Origin: a virus
IMG/VR virus record: IMGVR_UViG_3300045972_000291
Location: 1-64,000 of that record
DNA: 64,000 bases
Reading direction: 5' to 3' (one strand)
A program made the translations under genes and the position numbers. Below the pieces are notes generated by a model. The model was given only the letters and a program-made list of their open reading frames with translations, did no database searches and was not told the origin of the DNA. Shown in pieces: positions 1-7,779 of the stretch. Numbering within the stretch: position 1 is the first letter of the stretch; each line of letters opens with the position of its first letter.

Positions 1-63
1 GGAGTGGCTACGCAGAGGACTGCAAATCCTTGCACCCCGGTTCGATTCCGGGCGAGGCCTCCA
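1..63 (+). tRNA. tRNA-Cys (GCA), 5' end cut by the window edge
   Basis: The anticodon loop reads CTGCAAA, giving anticodon GCA for cysteine. It is followed by a T-arm built on CCCCGG/CCGGG around TTCGATT, and by GGCCTCCA with a genomically encoded CCA at 61-63. The first bases of the acceptor stem lie outside the window. A tyrosine integrase begins its stop codon 27 bases downstream and points towards the tRNA, the usual arrangement for a phage that uses the tRNA 3' end as its attachment site. The tRNA is most likely host-derived and restored by phage attP sequence. Confidence 0.95.
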
Positions 64-89
64 ACGGACTTTCAACCCACTGTTTTCAC
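25..89. other. Candidate attachment site (attL side) in the 3' half of tRNA-Cys
   Basis: The segment from the anticodon loop to the CCA plus the short spacer before the integrase stop codon is the expected crossover core for a tRNA-targeting integrase. A matching copy should lie at the far end of the prophage, outside this window, so the core length cannot be fixed here. This is an inference from gene order, not from a visible repeat. Confidence 0.5.
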
Positions 90-1196
90 TTATTCTTTTT
101 TGTCCCACTTTCCCGGTGGCTCCAAAAGTGGGACAGTTGACGCCGGACGCAAAAGGCCCATCGACTGCGCAGCAAGGCGCTTCTGATCGGCCTTCCTGAT
201 GTAGTTCGACGCCTGTTTTTCGTTCGACCATCCAAAGATCGCCATCATCTGTTTATGCGTCGCGCCGCCCTCGGCCATCGTGGTGGCGCCGGCCTTGCGG
301 ATCCCGTGCGCGGAGCAATGAAGCAGGCCGGCCTCGTCGCACCAATCCCGCATCTTGTTTCCAAAACTCTTGACGGACTGGAAGGGTTCGCCCCATTCCG
401 AAATCAGGAATGTCTTCTGGCTTTTCGGGATTTCCGCCAGCAGGGCCTTGAGTTCGGGCAAGAGGGGTAGGACCAGCGTGACGGGTTTACGGTCCTTGTT
501 CTTGGCTTGCGTGAAAATGATCTCATCGCCGACGATATGTTTCGGGCCGAATCGGGCGACGTCCGAAATGCGCTGGCCGGTGAAATAGAACAACGCGAGC
601 GCCAGGTGCGCCTTGGTCCCTGGCGGATGCCACGCGACGAATTGCGCCAGTTCGGCTTGCGTCCATGTGTGATGGCCGCCGCTCGCGGTTTTGAATCGCT
701 CGACATCGCGCACCGGGTTCGGCTTGATCTTTTTCCATTTGAAAAGCTGGCTCAGGGTTTTGAGCCTGTGGTTGGCCGCCTCGGGCGCGTGCATCTTGCG
801 GTCACGCAGGACTTCGACCGCGTCGGCATTGAAATGCTCCATGGGCATATCGCCGTAAATGTCCGGGCTGTCCGGCGTGATGGGCTCAAGGCAGCAAGAG
901 TCGAGGACACGGCGGCGCTGATCTTTGGTCGCCCGGTTTAATCTCTGAAAATCGGCGGATGCCTGGTAGGCCGCGCACAATGCACGAAACGTGTCTTTTC
1001 CCGGTTTCGCGGTTTTTTTTGCTTTAGCCGGCGCGGGCTTGACGATCAGGGCGGCGTGGTATTCAGCCCACCATTCCGGGCTCGGAAATTTCGACTGGAA
1101 GCGATATTTGGGCTGGCCGGCGCGCCGGAAATAGACCCTGACATTGCCATGCCGGTCTATGTCTTCGATCACATAGCGCGGGTAATCCCCCGGCAT
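90..1196 (-). CDS. int: Tyrosine-family site-specific integrase
   Basis: This 368-aa protein would catalyse recombination between attP and the tRNA-Cys attB. The C-terminal catalytic domain shows the family residues: Arg209 in TGQRISDV, Lys232 in the beta-hairpin, His297 and Arg300 in HGIRKAG, Trp323 in FGWSN and nucleophile Tyr332 in SNYIRK. The N-terminal 70 residues resemble the arm-binding region and are followed by a helical core-binding domain. It is the last gene of the leftward operon and sits directly beside the tRNA-Cys target, as expected for an integrase next to its att site. All catalytic residues are present, so it looks functional. Confidence 0.96.
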   Translation of the reverse strand: MPGDYPRYVIEDIDRHGNVRVYFRRAGQPKYRFQSKFPSPEWWAEYHAALIVKPAPAKAKKTAKPGKDTFRALCAAYQASADFQRLNRATKDQRRRVLDSCCLEPITPDSPDIYGDMPMEHFNADAVEVLRDRKMHAPEAANHRLKTLSQLFKWKKIKPNPVRDVERFKTASGGHHTWTQAELAQFVAWHPPGTKAHLALALFYFTGQRISDVARFGPKHIVGDEIIFTQAKNKDRKPVTLVLPLLPELKALLAEIPKSQKTFLISEWGEPFQSVKSFGNKMRDWCDEAGLLHCSAHGIRKAGATTMAEGGATHKQMMAIFGWSNEKQASNYIRKADQKRLAAQSMGLLRPASTVPLLEPPGKWDKKE

Positions 1197-1208
1197 AAGC
1201 GCGCCCCA

Positions 1209-1517
1209 TCATGCCTTTGGCCTCCACCTGTCGGGGGCGTCCACCTTTTCAACCGCCGCGCCTTTGCGGGGCAAGCGGCGAAAGGCCGTAATAAGCTCCT
1301 CGGCGTCCCAGATCAGGCGCCCGGCCAACTGGCGCGGGGAGGGGAGTGAACCACTATCCACAGCGGCATGGAAGAGGGTTTCGCTCACGCCGATGAATGT
1401 GGCCGCCTCCTCCGACGAGAGGCCGATGGGGTCGCGCGGGCAGTCAATCAGCTTTCTGGCGCGCGGGCGGCTCATTGTTGGTCTTTCCGTAAATGGGCTA
1501 TCCAATTCATCGGTCAC
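1209..1517 (-). CDS. Small AlpA/excisionase-like helix-turn-helix protein
   Basis: A 102-aa protein containing an AlpA/MerR-type DNA-binding motif (LSSEEAATFIGVSETLF, then a wing-like GRLIWDAEEL). Proteins of this kind next to an integrase often act as excisionases or direct the recombinase. The GTG start at 1517 is preceded by a GAAGG/TAGGG ribosome site and overlaps the upstream stop by four bases (GTGA). An alternative ATG at 1475 (MSRPRARK) would remove 14 residues that are not needed for the HTH. Position immediately upstream of int supports an Xis role, but this is an inference. Confidence 0.7.
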   Translation of the reverse strand: MTDELDSPFTERPTMSRPRARKLIDCPRDPIGLSSEEAATFIGVSETLFHAAVDSGSLPSPRQLAGRLIWDAEELITAFRRLPRKGAAVEKVDAPDRWRPKA

Positions 1518-1786
1518 GCCCTACCTTCCGCCGGGATGACTTCGAGCGGGTCGTGACGCCCCGCGTTGATGTCACCCAGGACTTGCGTCCCGATTGCATC
1601 CATCGCCCTCATCATGGCCGGAGTGATGCCCCACGAGCGACATCCGACACGTTCAGTGTCGAATTGGATGAGGACGACGCCGGCCAGTCCATGGCGCTTG
1701 GCCAGCTCTCCGAGCTCGCGCTGAAGGCTGTCCTTTGGGTTGATAGTCTCTCTGTAATCCGGCAGCTTATTGAGCGTTTTGGTCAT
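1514..1786 (-). CDS. Hypothetical small phage protein
   Basis: A 90-aa soluble protein of unknown function. It begins at an ATG that overlaps the upstream stop codon (TGATG) and ends in a four-base overlap with the HTH gene, so it is translated as part of the coupled leftward operon. No signal peptide, membrane segment or catalytic motif is visible. The end of the protein is rich in short charged segments. Support for it being real comes from operon coupling and compact spacing, not from a recognised family. Confidence 0.65.
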   Translation of the reverse strand: MTKTLNKLPDYRETINPKDSLQRELGELAKRHGLAGVVLIQFDTERVGCRSWGITPAMMRAMDAIGTQVLGDINAGRHDPLEVIPAEGRA

Positions 1787-1989
1787 CAGATCAGTCCTTT
1801 ATCTCGCGCGAGCCATTCCGGGAGGGTGATTTTCGCGAAGCCGGGCTTGGGCTGGTCGCGCTCGATTTCGATCTGGCTCAAGGGGAGCCAAGCCGTCTTG
1901 ATCCCGTCGTTGACGCGCACGGCTTTGGGCGATTCGAATTCAAGACCCACGGTCAGGTCGATGAGGTCGGAGCGGGCGAAGGCGCTCAT
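1786..1989 (-). CDS. Hypothetical small phage protein
   Basis: A 67-aa soluble protein with no recognised domain. It contains a stretch of alternating hydrophobic residues (TVGLEFESPKAVRV) that suggests a small beta fold. Both ends overlap neighbouring genes (ATGA with the gene before, TGATG with the gene after), which argues for co-translation. The function is unknown. Confidence 0.6.
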   Translation of the reverse strand: MSAFARSDLIDLTVGLEFESPKAVRVNDGIKTAWLPLSQIEIERDQPKPGFAKITLPEWLARDKGLI

Positions 1990-2417
1990 CGGCCGCCTCG
2001 CACGAATTTTCCGGCCTCGGCGTCGAAGCTCCAGACTTCGTCGTGCCAGGTGTAGAAATTCAGGACGTAGCAGCCAGGATCGGGAACGAAATTCGCGACA
2101 AGATTTTCGACCGAATCGTCCATGCTATCAGGGTCATCGTCGATCATGACATGCTGCGCGCCTTCGGGCGCCGGGGGATCGCAGGTCCACGCCCCGCCTT
2201 TCGCGACAGTAAGCGTCGCGTCGGGAAATTCTTCGAGTCGAGAGAAGGGGACAGCTTCGCCGTGGGCGACCGCGACGTCGCTTTCCTCGTCTTCATACGC
2301 CGCGCCGCTCGTGAGGAAATATTTGCCGTCGCGGTGAACGAGCCAGTCATCGGGCGTCGCGCGCGGCGGCGGGGTGACTTCGTCGGCGAAGCATGTGGGG
2401 ACGTAGTCTTTTGTCAC
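1986..2417 (-). CDS. Hypothetical acidic phage protein
   Basis: A 143-aa acidic protein starting at a GTG that overlaps the stop of the DUF5131-like gene. The C-terminal half has aromatic-rich segments (CYVLNFYTWHDEVWSFD) and the centre carries DDDPDSMDDS, so it may be a small single-domain protein with a flexible acidic linker. I do not recognise a family. Its place in the coupled operon is the main evidence that it is expressed. Confidence 0.6.
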   Translation of the reverse strand: MTKDYVPTCFADEVTPPPRATPDDWLVHRDGKYFLTSGAAYEDEESDVAVAHGEAVPFSRLEEFPDATLTVAKGGAWTCDPPAPEGAQHVMIDDDPDSMDDSVENLVANFVPDPGCYVLNFYTWHDEVWSFDAEAGKFVRGGR

Positions 2418-3358
2418 TGCGGAAACTCCTTGTGTTGGACGCCATCGAGAAGGGAGCCGGCGCGGCGCTTGCCGACGCGGACCACCGCTTGGCCGGGCGC
2501 CATGAAAGCCGCGACCGTTTCCCTAAATCCGTATGCGCGGAACGAAAATCCGTCCCACCTTCTCATCGTACCGAAAGCGGAAACCGGGAAGGGTGGATCG
2601 ACCGCGCCGGTTTCCGACAATGTCACCGGCATCCATTCGCCCCATTGCTTGAAGAAAAACGGGACGCCCGCCGCCGCGCATTGATCGCGCAGGGATCGGA
2701 ACCAGTCGGGATGTGAGGGGCGCGCGGCCGGGCCGCTTTCGCCGCCGGCGATGACCCAGTCGAGGCCGGGGCCGCAATCCAGATCGGGCAGATAACCGCT
2801 CACGTCCATCGGCCCAAGCATCGGCTCGATAGAAAGCCCGATGCGAGAGACGACGCCGGCGCCCTTGAGCGCGAGCAGCTTCGGCACGTCGCGGTCGGCC
2901 TCGGCTTGGTTGCAGACCGTAGCGAGCAGGATGACGTTCGGGCGGAAATTGTCGCCCGGCGCCATATCCCAATGGCTTCCTTTTTTGACGTTTCCGACCC
3001 GCTTGGTGACGATGATGATTTCCAGATCAGGGCAGGCCCGCAGTTCCGACCAAAGATCGTCACGCCATTCGAGAGGCACGGCATTGTCGAAAACATCGGC
3101 CTGGCTGGCGATGAACACCCGCTGTTTACGCCCATGCTCGGCGATGAACGCGGGCGCCTTGGCGTTCCACTTCCTCAAGTTTTTCCAATAGACCGGCGTC
3201 GTGCGCTTGCGCTCGGCGCCAACGCCCCAATGCGCGCCGCCGAAACGCTTGTCCTGCGCCTCGGCATAGCAATTGTCGCAACCCGGCCCGACCTTCGTGC
3301 ATCCAATCCACGGATTGAAGGTCGAGTCCGTCCATGAAATTCCAGTCGTCTCGCCCAT
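2414..3358 (-). CDS. Phage Gp37/Gp68-like (DUF5131) protein
   Basis: This 314-aa protein opens with the hallmark MGETTGISWTDSTFNPW, followed by the cysteine cluster GCTKVGPGCDNCYAE (C-x6-C-x2-C-Y). Members of this phage family are thought to bind a metal, possibly an iron-sulphur cluster, and have been compared with radical-SAM proteins; the biochemical role is not established. Later motifs include VFDNAVP, LSIEPMLGP and VIAGGESGP, all characteristic of the family. The start at 3358 overlaps the upstream stop (TAATG), so the longer in-frame extension is unlikely. It is coupled to a short membrane protein and a cytosine methyltransferase. Confidence 0.85.
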   Translation of the reverse strand: MGETTGISWTDSTFNPWIGCTKVGPGCDNCYAEAQDKRFGGAHWGVGAERKRTTPVYWKNLRKWNAKAPAFIAEHGRKQRVFIASQADVFDNAVPLEWRDDLWSELRACPDLEIIIVTKRVGNVKKGSHWDMAPGDNFRPNVILLATVCNQAEADRDVPKLLALKGAGVVSRIGLSIEPMLGPMDVSGYLPDLDCGPGLDWVIAGGESGPAARPSHPDWFRSLRDQCAAAGVPFFFKQWGEWMPVTLSETGAVDPPFPVSAFGTMRRWDGFSFRAYGFRETVAAFMAPGQAVVRVGKRRAGSLLDGVQHKEFPQ

Positions 3359-3540
3359 TATTGGCCGCCTCCGGTCTCTTCGCCGACCTCGGCATCGACG
3401 CGGGATTGGAGGTCGCGTAGCGCGCGGCGCTCGCAAGCGTTCAAAACCACCTCGATGCCGCTGTAGACGACCACCAAAAGCACAAAGCCCAAGGCTATTT
3501 GCAGGCCCGGAGACAGGGAGGAAAGATAATCAGCCATCAT
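3358..3540 (-). CDS. Small single-span membrane protein
   Basis: A 60-aa protein beginning MMADYLSSLSPG, with one hydrophobic segment (LQIALGFVLLVVVYSGIEVVL) followed by a charged C-terminal tail, so it is probably an inner-membrane protein with a cytoplasmic tail. The double ATG at 3540/3537 is preceded by a very good ribosome site (AAGGAG), and the first ATG overlaps the stop of the tiny upstream reading frame (ATGA). The function is unknown. Confidence 0.7.
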   Translation of the reverse strand: MMADYLSSLSPGLQIALGFVLLVVVYSGIEVVLNACERRALRDLQSRVDAEVGEETGGGQ

Positions 3541-3587
3541 TGATCTCCTTTTCCGCAATTCGGACAGCGCGCGAGCATCGGCGTCAT
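3537..3587 (-). CDS. 16-residue CPNCGK zinc-knuckle-like peptide
   Basis: A reading frame of only 16 codons whose product is MTPMLARCPNCGKGDQ. It starts inside the stop codon of the cytosine methyltransferase (ATGA) and its own stop overlaps the start of the next gene (ATGA). That double coupling is the main reason to regard it as translated rather than as a spacer. The CxxC pair resembles half of a zinc ribbon, so it could complete a metal site in a partner or simply re-initiate ribosomes. The call is tentative. Confidence 0.4.
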   Translation of the reverse strand: MTPMLARCPNCGKGDQ

Positions 3588-5647
3588 TCCGCTGCTTCGA
3601 ATAGGGTTGGAAGTTCCGCCTTGGCGCGGGACTTTTTGCGCGTCGGTTTGGCGTCTTCGTCCGGTGTGTAATTCGCGGCGACAAGGGCCTTGGCCATGAC
3701 GGGGCTGACGCTGTTGCCGCACATGCGGACCGAGGCCGTGCCGGTCAGTTTTGTGCCGTCCGGGCGGCGGTCGATCACGTAGGAATCGGGGAAGCCCTGG
3801 GCGCGGAAAAGTTCGCGCGGGCGCAACATTCGCATGCCGATATCGACGATCTCATAAGGCTCGCCGTGGACCATCACGAGGCCGAAGCGGTCGCGGGTCG
3901 GGACGGTGTGCATCGGCTCGGCCGGGCTGACGCCGTCCTTGTCGTTGCCGTAATATTTGACCAGGAAGGCGCGCACCTCGGCGCTGTGCGTGCCCTGCGC
4001 CGTCACGGTCGGATGCGGAACTTCGATGTCGCTGGCTCGGCGATCCGAGCCCTTGAGGCTCAAGAGATGTGCCGAAACCACGCCCTGTTGCGCGCCGGTC
4101 GCGGTGACCGTCGAGACCGGTTCGTCCGCCGGGCGCGAGCCGGGGCATTTGCCGCCATTATGCTGGGCGAGGAAGGCCGCGACGACGCCGATAGGAGCGG
4201 CGCCGCCCGGGCGCTTGATGAAACTGTTCGCGGTGATGGTATGCAGCGGCTCGTCGGCGCCGGAGCCGACCGATCCGGTGTTGAACTTGGTGATATGCGC
4301 CGCGACGACGCCGTGACGCGGCGCGCCGGCCATGACGGTATGCAGCGGCTCGTCGGGCAGATGGCCGACTGAGTTCTCGCTGAACTTGGTCAGGTGGACG
4401 GCGGCGAGGACGGAATCGGCCTTGGTGGTCACCGTCTGCAGGGGTTCGTCCGCCGAGCGCGGTCGCGATTGGCCGGCGCGACCGCCGCAACCGGCGATGA
4501 CGGGCACGACGATCGCGTTCTGGTCCTTCTGCGACGCGGTGATCGTGTGCAGCGGAGCATCGGCAGGGCGGTTCGCCCCGCCGTGCTGGGCGTAGGTGAC
4601 AAAAGGAGCCGGCTCAAGAACGGTCTCAACGAGGGCGTGCTTAACGCCCCCGGCGACGACGGTGCCAAGTGGCTTATCAATGCCGGGGACACGTGGCGAC
4701 TGCCCGGCGCGCTCACCATAGCCGGTCTGGATGATTGTCGGCACGACGAGACCGTGCGCGATCCCGCCGCCCGTCACCGTGCCGAGGGGCTCTTCCATAG
4801 GATATTCGCGGCGCCCGCCTGAAAAACCGTGCGCGACGGAAATGATGAAAGGCTCGGCCGCGTCGATGACATAGCGCTGCACGCCCTTGGCGATGCGCGC
4901 CATGGTCGCCTCGGCCAGCGGGCGGTTGACGCCGACGGCGCGGCCTTCCTCGCGCGTCAGGAAAATGCTGTGGCAGGGCAGCGTCCAGTCGATGATTTCC
5001 GCCGCCGTGCGCCAGGGCTGGAGCTTGCCGCTTTGGACCTCTTCGGATTTCGGATTGCCATGCGTCGGCGTCGGCCAGACGATGGGGCGGCCATCGCAGC
5101 GGGCAGCGAGAAACAGGCGCTTACGGATGGTGGGCGCGCCATAGTCGCAGGCGCGCAGTTGGCGCCACTCGACCTTGTAGCCGAGCTTTTTGAACTCGCC
5201 GACCCATTTGCGGAAGGTCTCGCCCTTGCGGCCCTCGGCGGGCCGGTCGGTCTCGTCGAGCGGGCACCAATCCTGAAACTCTTCGACGTTTTCGAGCAGG
5301 ATCACGCGCGGGCGGCGGCGTTGCGCCCAGAGGACAACAACCCACGCCAGGTCGCGGATGTTGCGCGAGAGCGGTTTGCCGCCCTTGGCCTTCGAGTGGT
5401 GTTTGCAATCCGGGCTGAACCAGGCGAGGCCGATTGGACGGCCCGGCATGACTGCATCGGGATCGATCTGCCAGATGTTCGAATTCAGGTGCAGCGTGTG
5501 CGGGTGGTTGACCTCGTGCATGGCCAGCGCGTCGGCGTCGTGATTGATCGCGACGTCCGGCGAACGTCCGAGCGCCATTTCGATGCCGGTCGAGGCGCCG
5601 CCGCCGCCAGCGAACGAGTCGAGAATGATTTCGCGCGGTGCGTTCAC
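3584..5647 (-). CDS. C5-cytosine DNA methyltransferase with repeated insert
   Basis: A 687-aa enzyme expected to methylate cytosine C5 using S-adenosylmethionine. Motif I is FAGGGGAS (residues 12-19), the motif IV region is FSPDCKHHS with catalytic Cys81, motif VI is ENVEEF (119-124), and motif VIII is TIRKRLFLAA (173-182). C-terminal motifs LRPRELFRAQGFPDSY and GNSVSPVMA close the fold. The usual PPC is SPDC here, a known variant in phage enzymes. Between roughly residues 270 and 590, where the target-recognition domain should be, the protein has about nine degenerate copies of a unit centred on ADEPLHTVT. Likely role: protecting phage DNA from host restriction or altering host methylation. 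Start is GTG 5647. Confidence 0.92.
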   Translation of the reverse strand: MNAPREIILDSFAGGGGASTGIEMALGRSPDVAINHDADALAMHEVNHPHTLHLNSNIWQIDPDAVMPGRPIGLAWFSPDCKHHSKAKGGKPLSRNIRDLAWVVVLWAQRRRPRVILLENVEEFQDWCPLDETDRPAEGRKGETFRKWVGEFKKLGYKVEWRQLRACDYGAPTIRKRLFLAARCDGRPIVWPTPTHGNPKSEEVQSGKLQPWRTAAEIIDWTLPCHSIFLTREEGRAVGVNRPLAEATMARIAKGVQRYVIDAAEPFIISVAHGFSGGRREYPMEEPLGTVTGGGIAHGLVVPTIIQTGYGERAGQSPRVPGIDKPLGTVVAGGVKHALVETVLEPAPFVTYAQHGGANRPADAPLHTITASQKDQNAIVVPVIAGCGGRAGQSRPRSADEPLQTVTTKADSVLAAVHLTKFSENSVGHLPDEPLHTVMAGAPRHGVVAAHITKFNTGSVGSGADEPLHTITANSFIKRPGGAAPIGVVAAFLAQHNGGKCPGSRPADEPVSTVTATGAQQGVVSAHLLSLKGSDRRASDIEVPHPTVTAQGTHSAEVRAFLVKYYGNDKDGVSPAEPMHTVPTRDRFGLVMVHGEPYEIVDIGMRMLRPRELFRAQGFPDSYVIDRRPDGTKLTGTASVRMCGNSVSPVMAKALVAANYTPDEDAKPTRKKSRAKAELPTLFEAAE

Positions 5648-6219
5648 GATGTCATCTCCCTATCCGCTTCGGCCTTGGCCTCATTCAGTTCCGCCATGGC
5701 GCCAGCAGAGCCACCCGTATCGGGGTGACGCTCTTTCGCCAGAGCGCGATACCGGGCCTCGATTTCTGTCCGGCTGCCGGCAAAGCTGGATGAAAATCCG
5801 AAGACTTCTCGCCAGGTCTTTTTTGCCGGCGCCGGCAGGGCGATAAATCCCTTCATCGTCGCGTGAACGAGCGCCAGCGTCCCGTGACGGAGCTCGACCC
5901 GGCGCGCCTCGATGATGTGGTAAATTGCCTGCAGGTTGGCCTCGACCGTCGCGTATCGGTCAACTGCGATGCAGACCTGCAGACCGTCCCATGTGAACCA
6001 CGCCGCCACGCCAGGGTCTTGCGGCCGCTCGGCGCCAAGAGACACGTTTGACGACAAAACGATGTGCTCCAGCTTCCGTCCGCTATCGCGGCCAAAGGCG
6101 ACGAGCGATCCCTGAACATTCTTCAGGGCGCCGGAGAGCGATGTCTTGAACTGGCCCTTTTCCCGCGATCTCGTGCGTGGGAAGCCCTCGGGCCACTGAA
6201 GAGGATAGGCCTGCGTCAT
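5644..6219 (-). CDS. J-domain (DnaJ-like) phage protein
   Basis: A 191-aa protein whose last 65 residues look like a J domain: EVFGFSSSFAGSRTEIEARYRALAKERHPDTGG contains the HPD tripeptide needed to stimulate Hsp70 ATPase. The N-terminal 120 residues form a separate domain of unknown role (MTQAYPLQWPEGFPR onwards). It probably recruits host DnaK to a phage substrate, possibly in replication or assembly. The ATG at 6219 overlaps the stop of the preceding small membrane gene, which rules out the longer in-frame extension. Similar J-domain proteins occur in other phage early operons. Confidence 0.8.
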   Translation of the reverse strand: MTQAYPLQWPEGFPRTRSREKGQFKTSLSGALKNVQGSLVAFGRDSGRKLEHIVLSSNVSLGAERPQDPGVAAWFTWDGLQVCIAVDRYATVEANLQAIYHIIEARRVELRHGTLALVHATMKGFIALPAPAKKTWREVFGFSSSFAGSRTEIEARYRALAKERHPDTGGSAGAMAELNEAKAEADREMTS

Positions 6220-6428
6220 ATCGCAATCCCCAGATGCGCAAACCGCTTCACCCGCGACCGATCCGGCACGCATGGTGTTTGCGGCTCGATCCGATGAAAG
6301 ACCGGGATATTCGGTCGGGACCGGATTTCGACGATCTCGGAAACCGACCAAGCAAAGACTACGAACGCCAGCGCGGTCATGAAGCGCAGGGCGATGTCGG
6401 TGAGGGCGGAACGGGTGCGGTGGGTCAT
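6216..6428 (-). CDS. Small membrane protein
   Basis: A 70-aa protein with one hydrophobic helix near the N-terminus (IALRFMTALAFVVFAWSVSEIV) followed by a basic soluble tail. It is coupled by ATGA overlaps to the genes on both sides. No family is recognised. The topology suggests a single-pass inner-membrane protein. Confidence 0.6.
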   Translation of the reverse strand: MTHRTRSALTDIALRFMTALAFVVFAWSVSEIVEIRSRPNIPVFHRIEPQTPCVPDRSRVKRFAHLGIAI

Positions 6429-7492
6429 TTGCTGACAACCGAATAATGGGTGCGTCGTACTTCTCCCAACGTCGCGTCACCGCGTAAAAATGGGTTCCAC
6501 CAAAACACGCCACCTTTCCGAACCTTGAAATGGCCCATAACGATATGTTGTCTAATCTCTGACGGGCTCGCATTGGCGCTCTCTGCGCGGCGCGCGTCAT
6601 TCCTGGATAGATTGATTTCGACTGATGAATAAGAGAGGAATGGTTTTTTATTCCCTGCGTTACGGGCTTTATTAAACTTAGATAACTCGACCTTTTCAGT
6701 AGATACGCAGTTACGACTGTTCATCATGCATATAATTGCAATTATCTTTTGATATTCCCCTTCCCAGTCTTGAGAAGAAGCCTTCATCATTCGGTCAAAT
6801 TGGCTGTGATTTGCCTTTCGAACCGTTTCACAAAACTTTTCTGTATAAGGAGTAAAGGTAGGAATGCGATTACGATTCAACTGGCGCATCGCTTCCATTT
6901 CTGTCTTGTTCGTGCTGAATTTTGTATATGATCCGCGCGGAATTGGCTCCGCAGGCGGGTTGATAGTTAACGGCCAATCACGATCCCAATTGATAACATA
7001 TCCAATAGACGAAATTTCGACCGGATACCCTATCTTGGCCCGCACATCTTTCGCGGTTGCCCCATTTTCTTGGCGCAATGCTTTGGCAAACAGACTAGAT
7101 GATGGCGAGTGAGCCCAGACAAGTGTTAGTCCAAACCGCCGGTACGTTTCATCTAGGCATTCAGCTAGAAAACCCATACGCACCGGGGCTTCAACGTCTA
7201 ATTCTGGGTTCCAATGGTCCATTTTAAGCGTTCGGGTATCATTACCTGTTGACCACTCAAACCATGTTGTTTGAAACGGTATGCGACAAAATTTAGTCGC
7301 TTCGAGCAGTGAAGACGGCCTCGATTTAGACAACTTTTCGCAAGCAGTTAGTGCGGTTTCGGAAAATACAAATCTTTGTGCTTCATTAATTCTTGTCGCC
7401 AACGCGCTGATGCCGCCACTCATTGCATCATCTAAAGATTTACCAACCGCCATGTGGACAAAATCTGCGAGTGTGGGCTCATGCTTTTTCAT
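6425..7492 (-). CDS. Hypothetical phage protein, AT-rich insert
   Basis: A 355-aa soluble protein with visibly lower GC than its neighbours and AT-rich codons (many AAA, AAT, TTT), so it was probably acquired recently. The C-terminus carries QHIVMGHFKVRKGGVFWWNPFLRGD; I have seen HxVxGHFKxR...WWxPxxRGD-like endings in phage-encoded hypothetical proteins, but no activity is known. Start is an ATG at 7492 within TGATG, with a GTG three bases earlier. The gene remains in frame and overlaps the next one, so it is integrated into the operon despite its base composition. Confidence 0.7.
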   Translation of the reverse strand: MKKHEPTLADFVHMAVGKSLDDAMSGGISALATRINEAQRFVFSETALTACEKLSKSRPSSLLEATKFCRIPFQTTWFEWSTGNDTRTLKMDHWNPELDVEAPVRMGFLAECLDETYRRFGLTLVWAHSPSSSLFAKALRQENGATAKDVRAKIGYPVEISSIGYVINWDRDWPLTINPPAEPIPRGSYTKFSTNKTEMEAMRQLNRNRIPTFTPYTEKFCETVRKANHSQFDRMMKASSQDWEGEYQKIIAIICMMNSRNCVSTEKVELSKFNKARNAGNKKPFLSYSSVEINLSRNDARRAESANASPSEIRQHIVMGHFKVRKGGVFWWNPFLRGDATLGEVRRTHYSVVSK

Positions 7493-7776
7493 CACGCCGC
7501 ATCCTTCAACTTGCCGGCCTCAGCCAACCCGCGCGCCGTCGCCTTGATCGTCAGCGACTCCGGGTCTTTCGGGTCGTCGATCATCTCGACCAGGCCGAAG
7601 GCGGAAAGCGTCGCGATATCGGAAATCCTGATCCGGACGCCGGACTCCTTGGTCGCGGCATTGGCGAAAAAGAACAGCTGGCGCCGCTCGCCGTTGGTCG
7701 CCCATTCGGTCGAAAGGGTCAGGGGCTCGGTGGTGAGCGCGGATAGGGCTGCGGTTTGGGTCTGGGAAAGGGCCAT
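7492..7776 (-). CDS. Hypothetical small phage protein
   Basis: A 94-aa protein of unknown function. Its sequence (MALSQTQTAALSALT, ending GLAEAGKLKDAA) could be a compact winged-helix-like fold: helices, then a short beta hairpin (SLTIKATARGLAEAG) typical of a wHTH wing. That reading is weak. It is coupled to the AT-rich gene downstream (overlap at 7492) and separated by 3 bases from the DUF6745 gene's stop. Confidence 0.6.
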   Translation of the reverse strand: MALSQTQTAALSALTTEPLTLSTEWATNGERRQLFFFANAATKESGVRIRISDIATLSAFGLVEMIDDPKDPESLTIKATARGLAEAGKLKDAA

Positions 7777-7779
7777 GGC

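Noticed and set aside
4829-5728. 299-codon plus-strand frame
   Set aside because: Complete antisense shadow of the cytosine methyltransferase.
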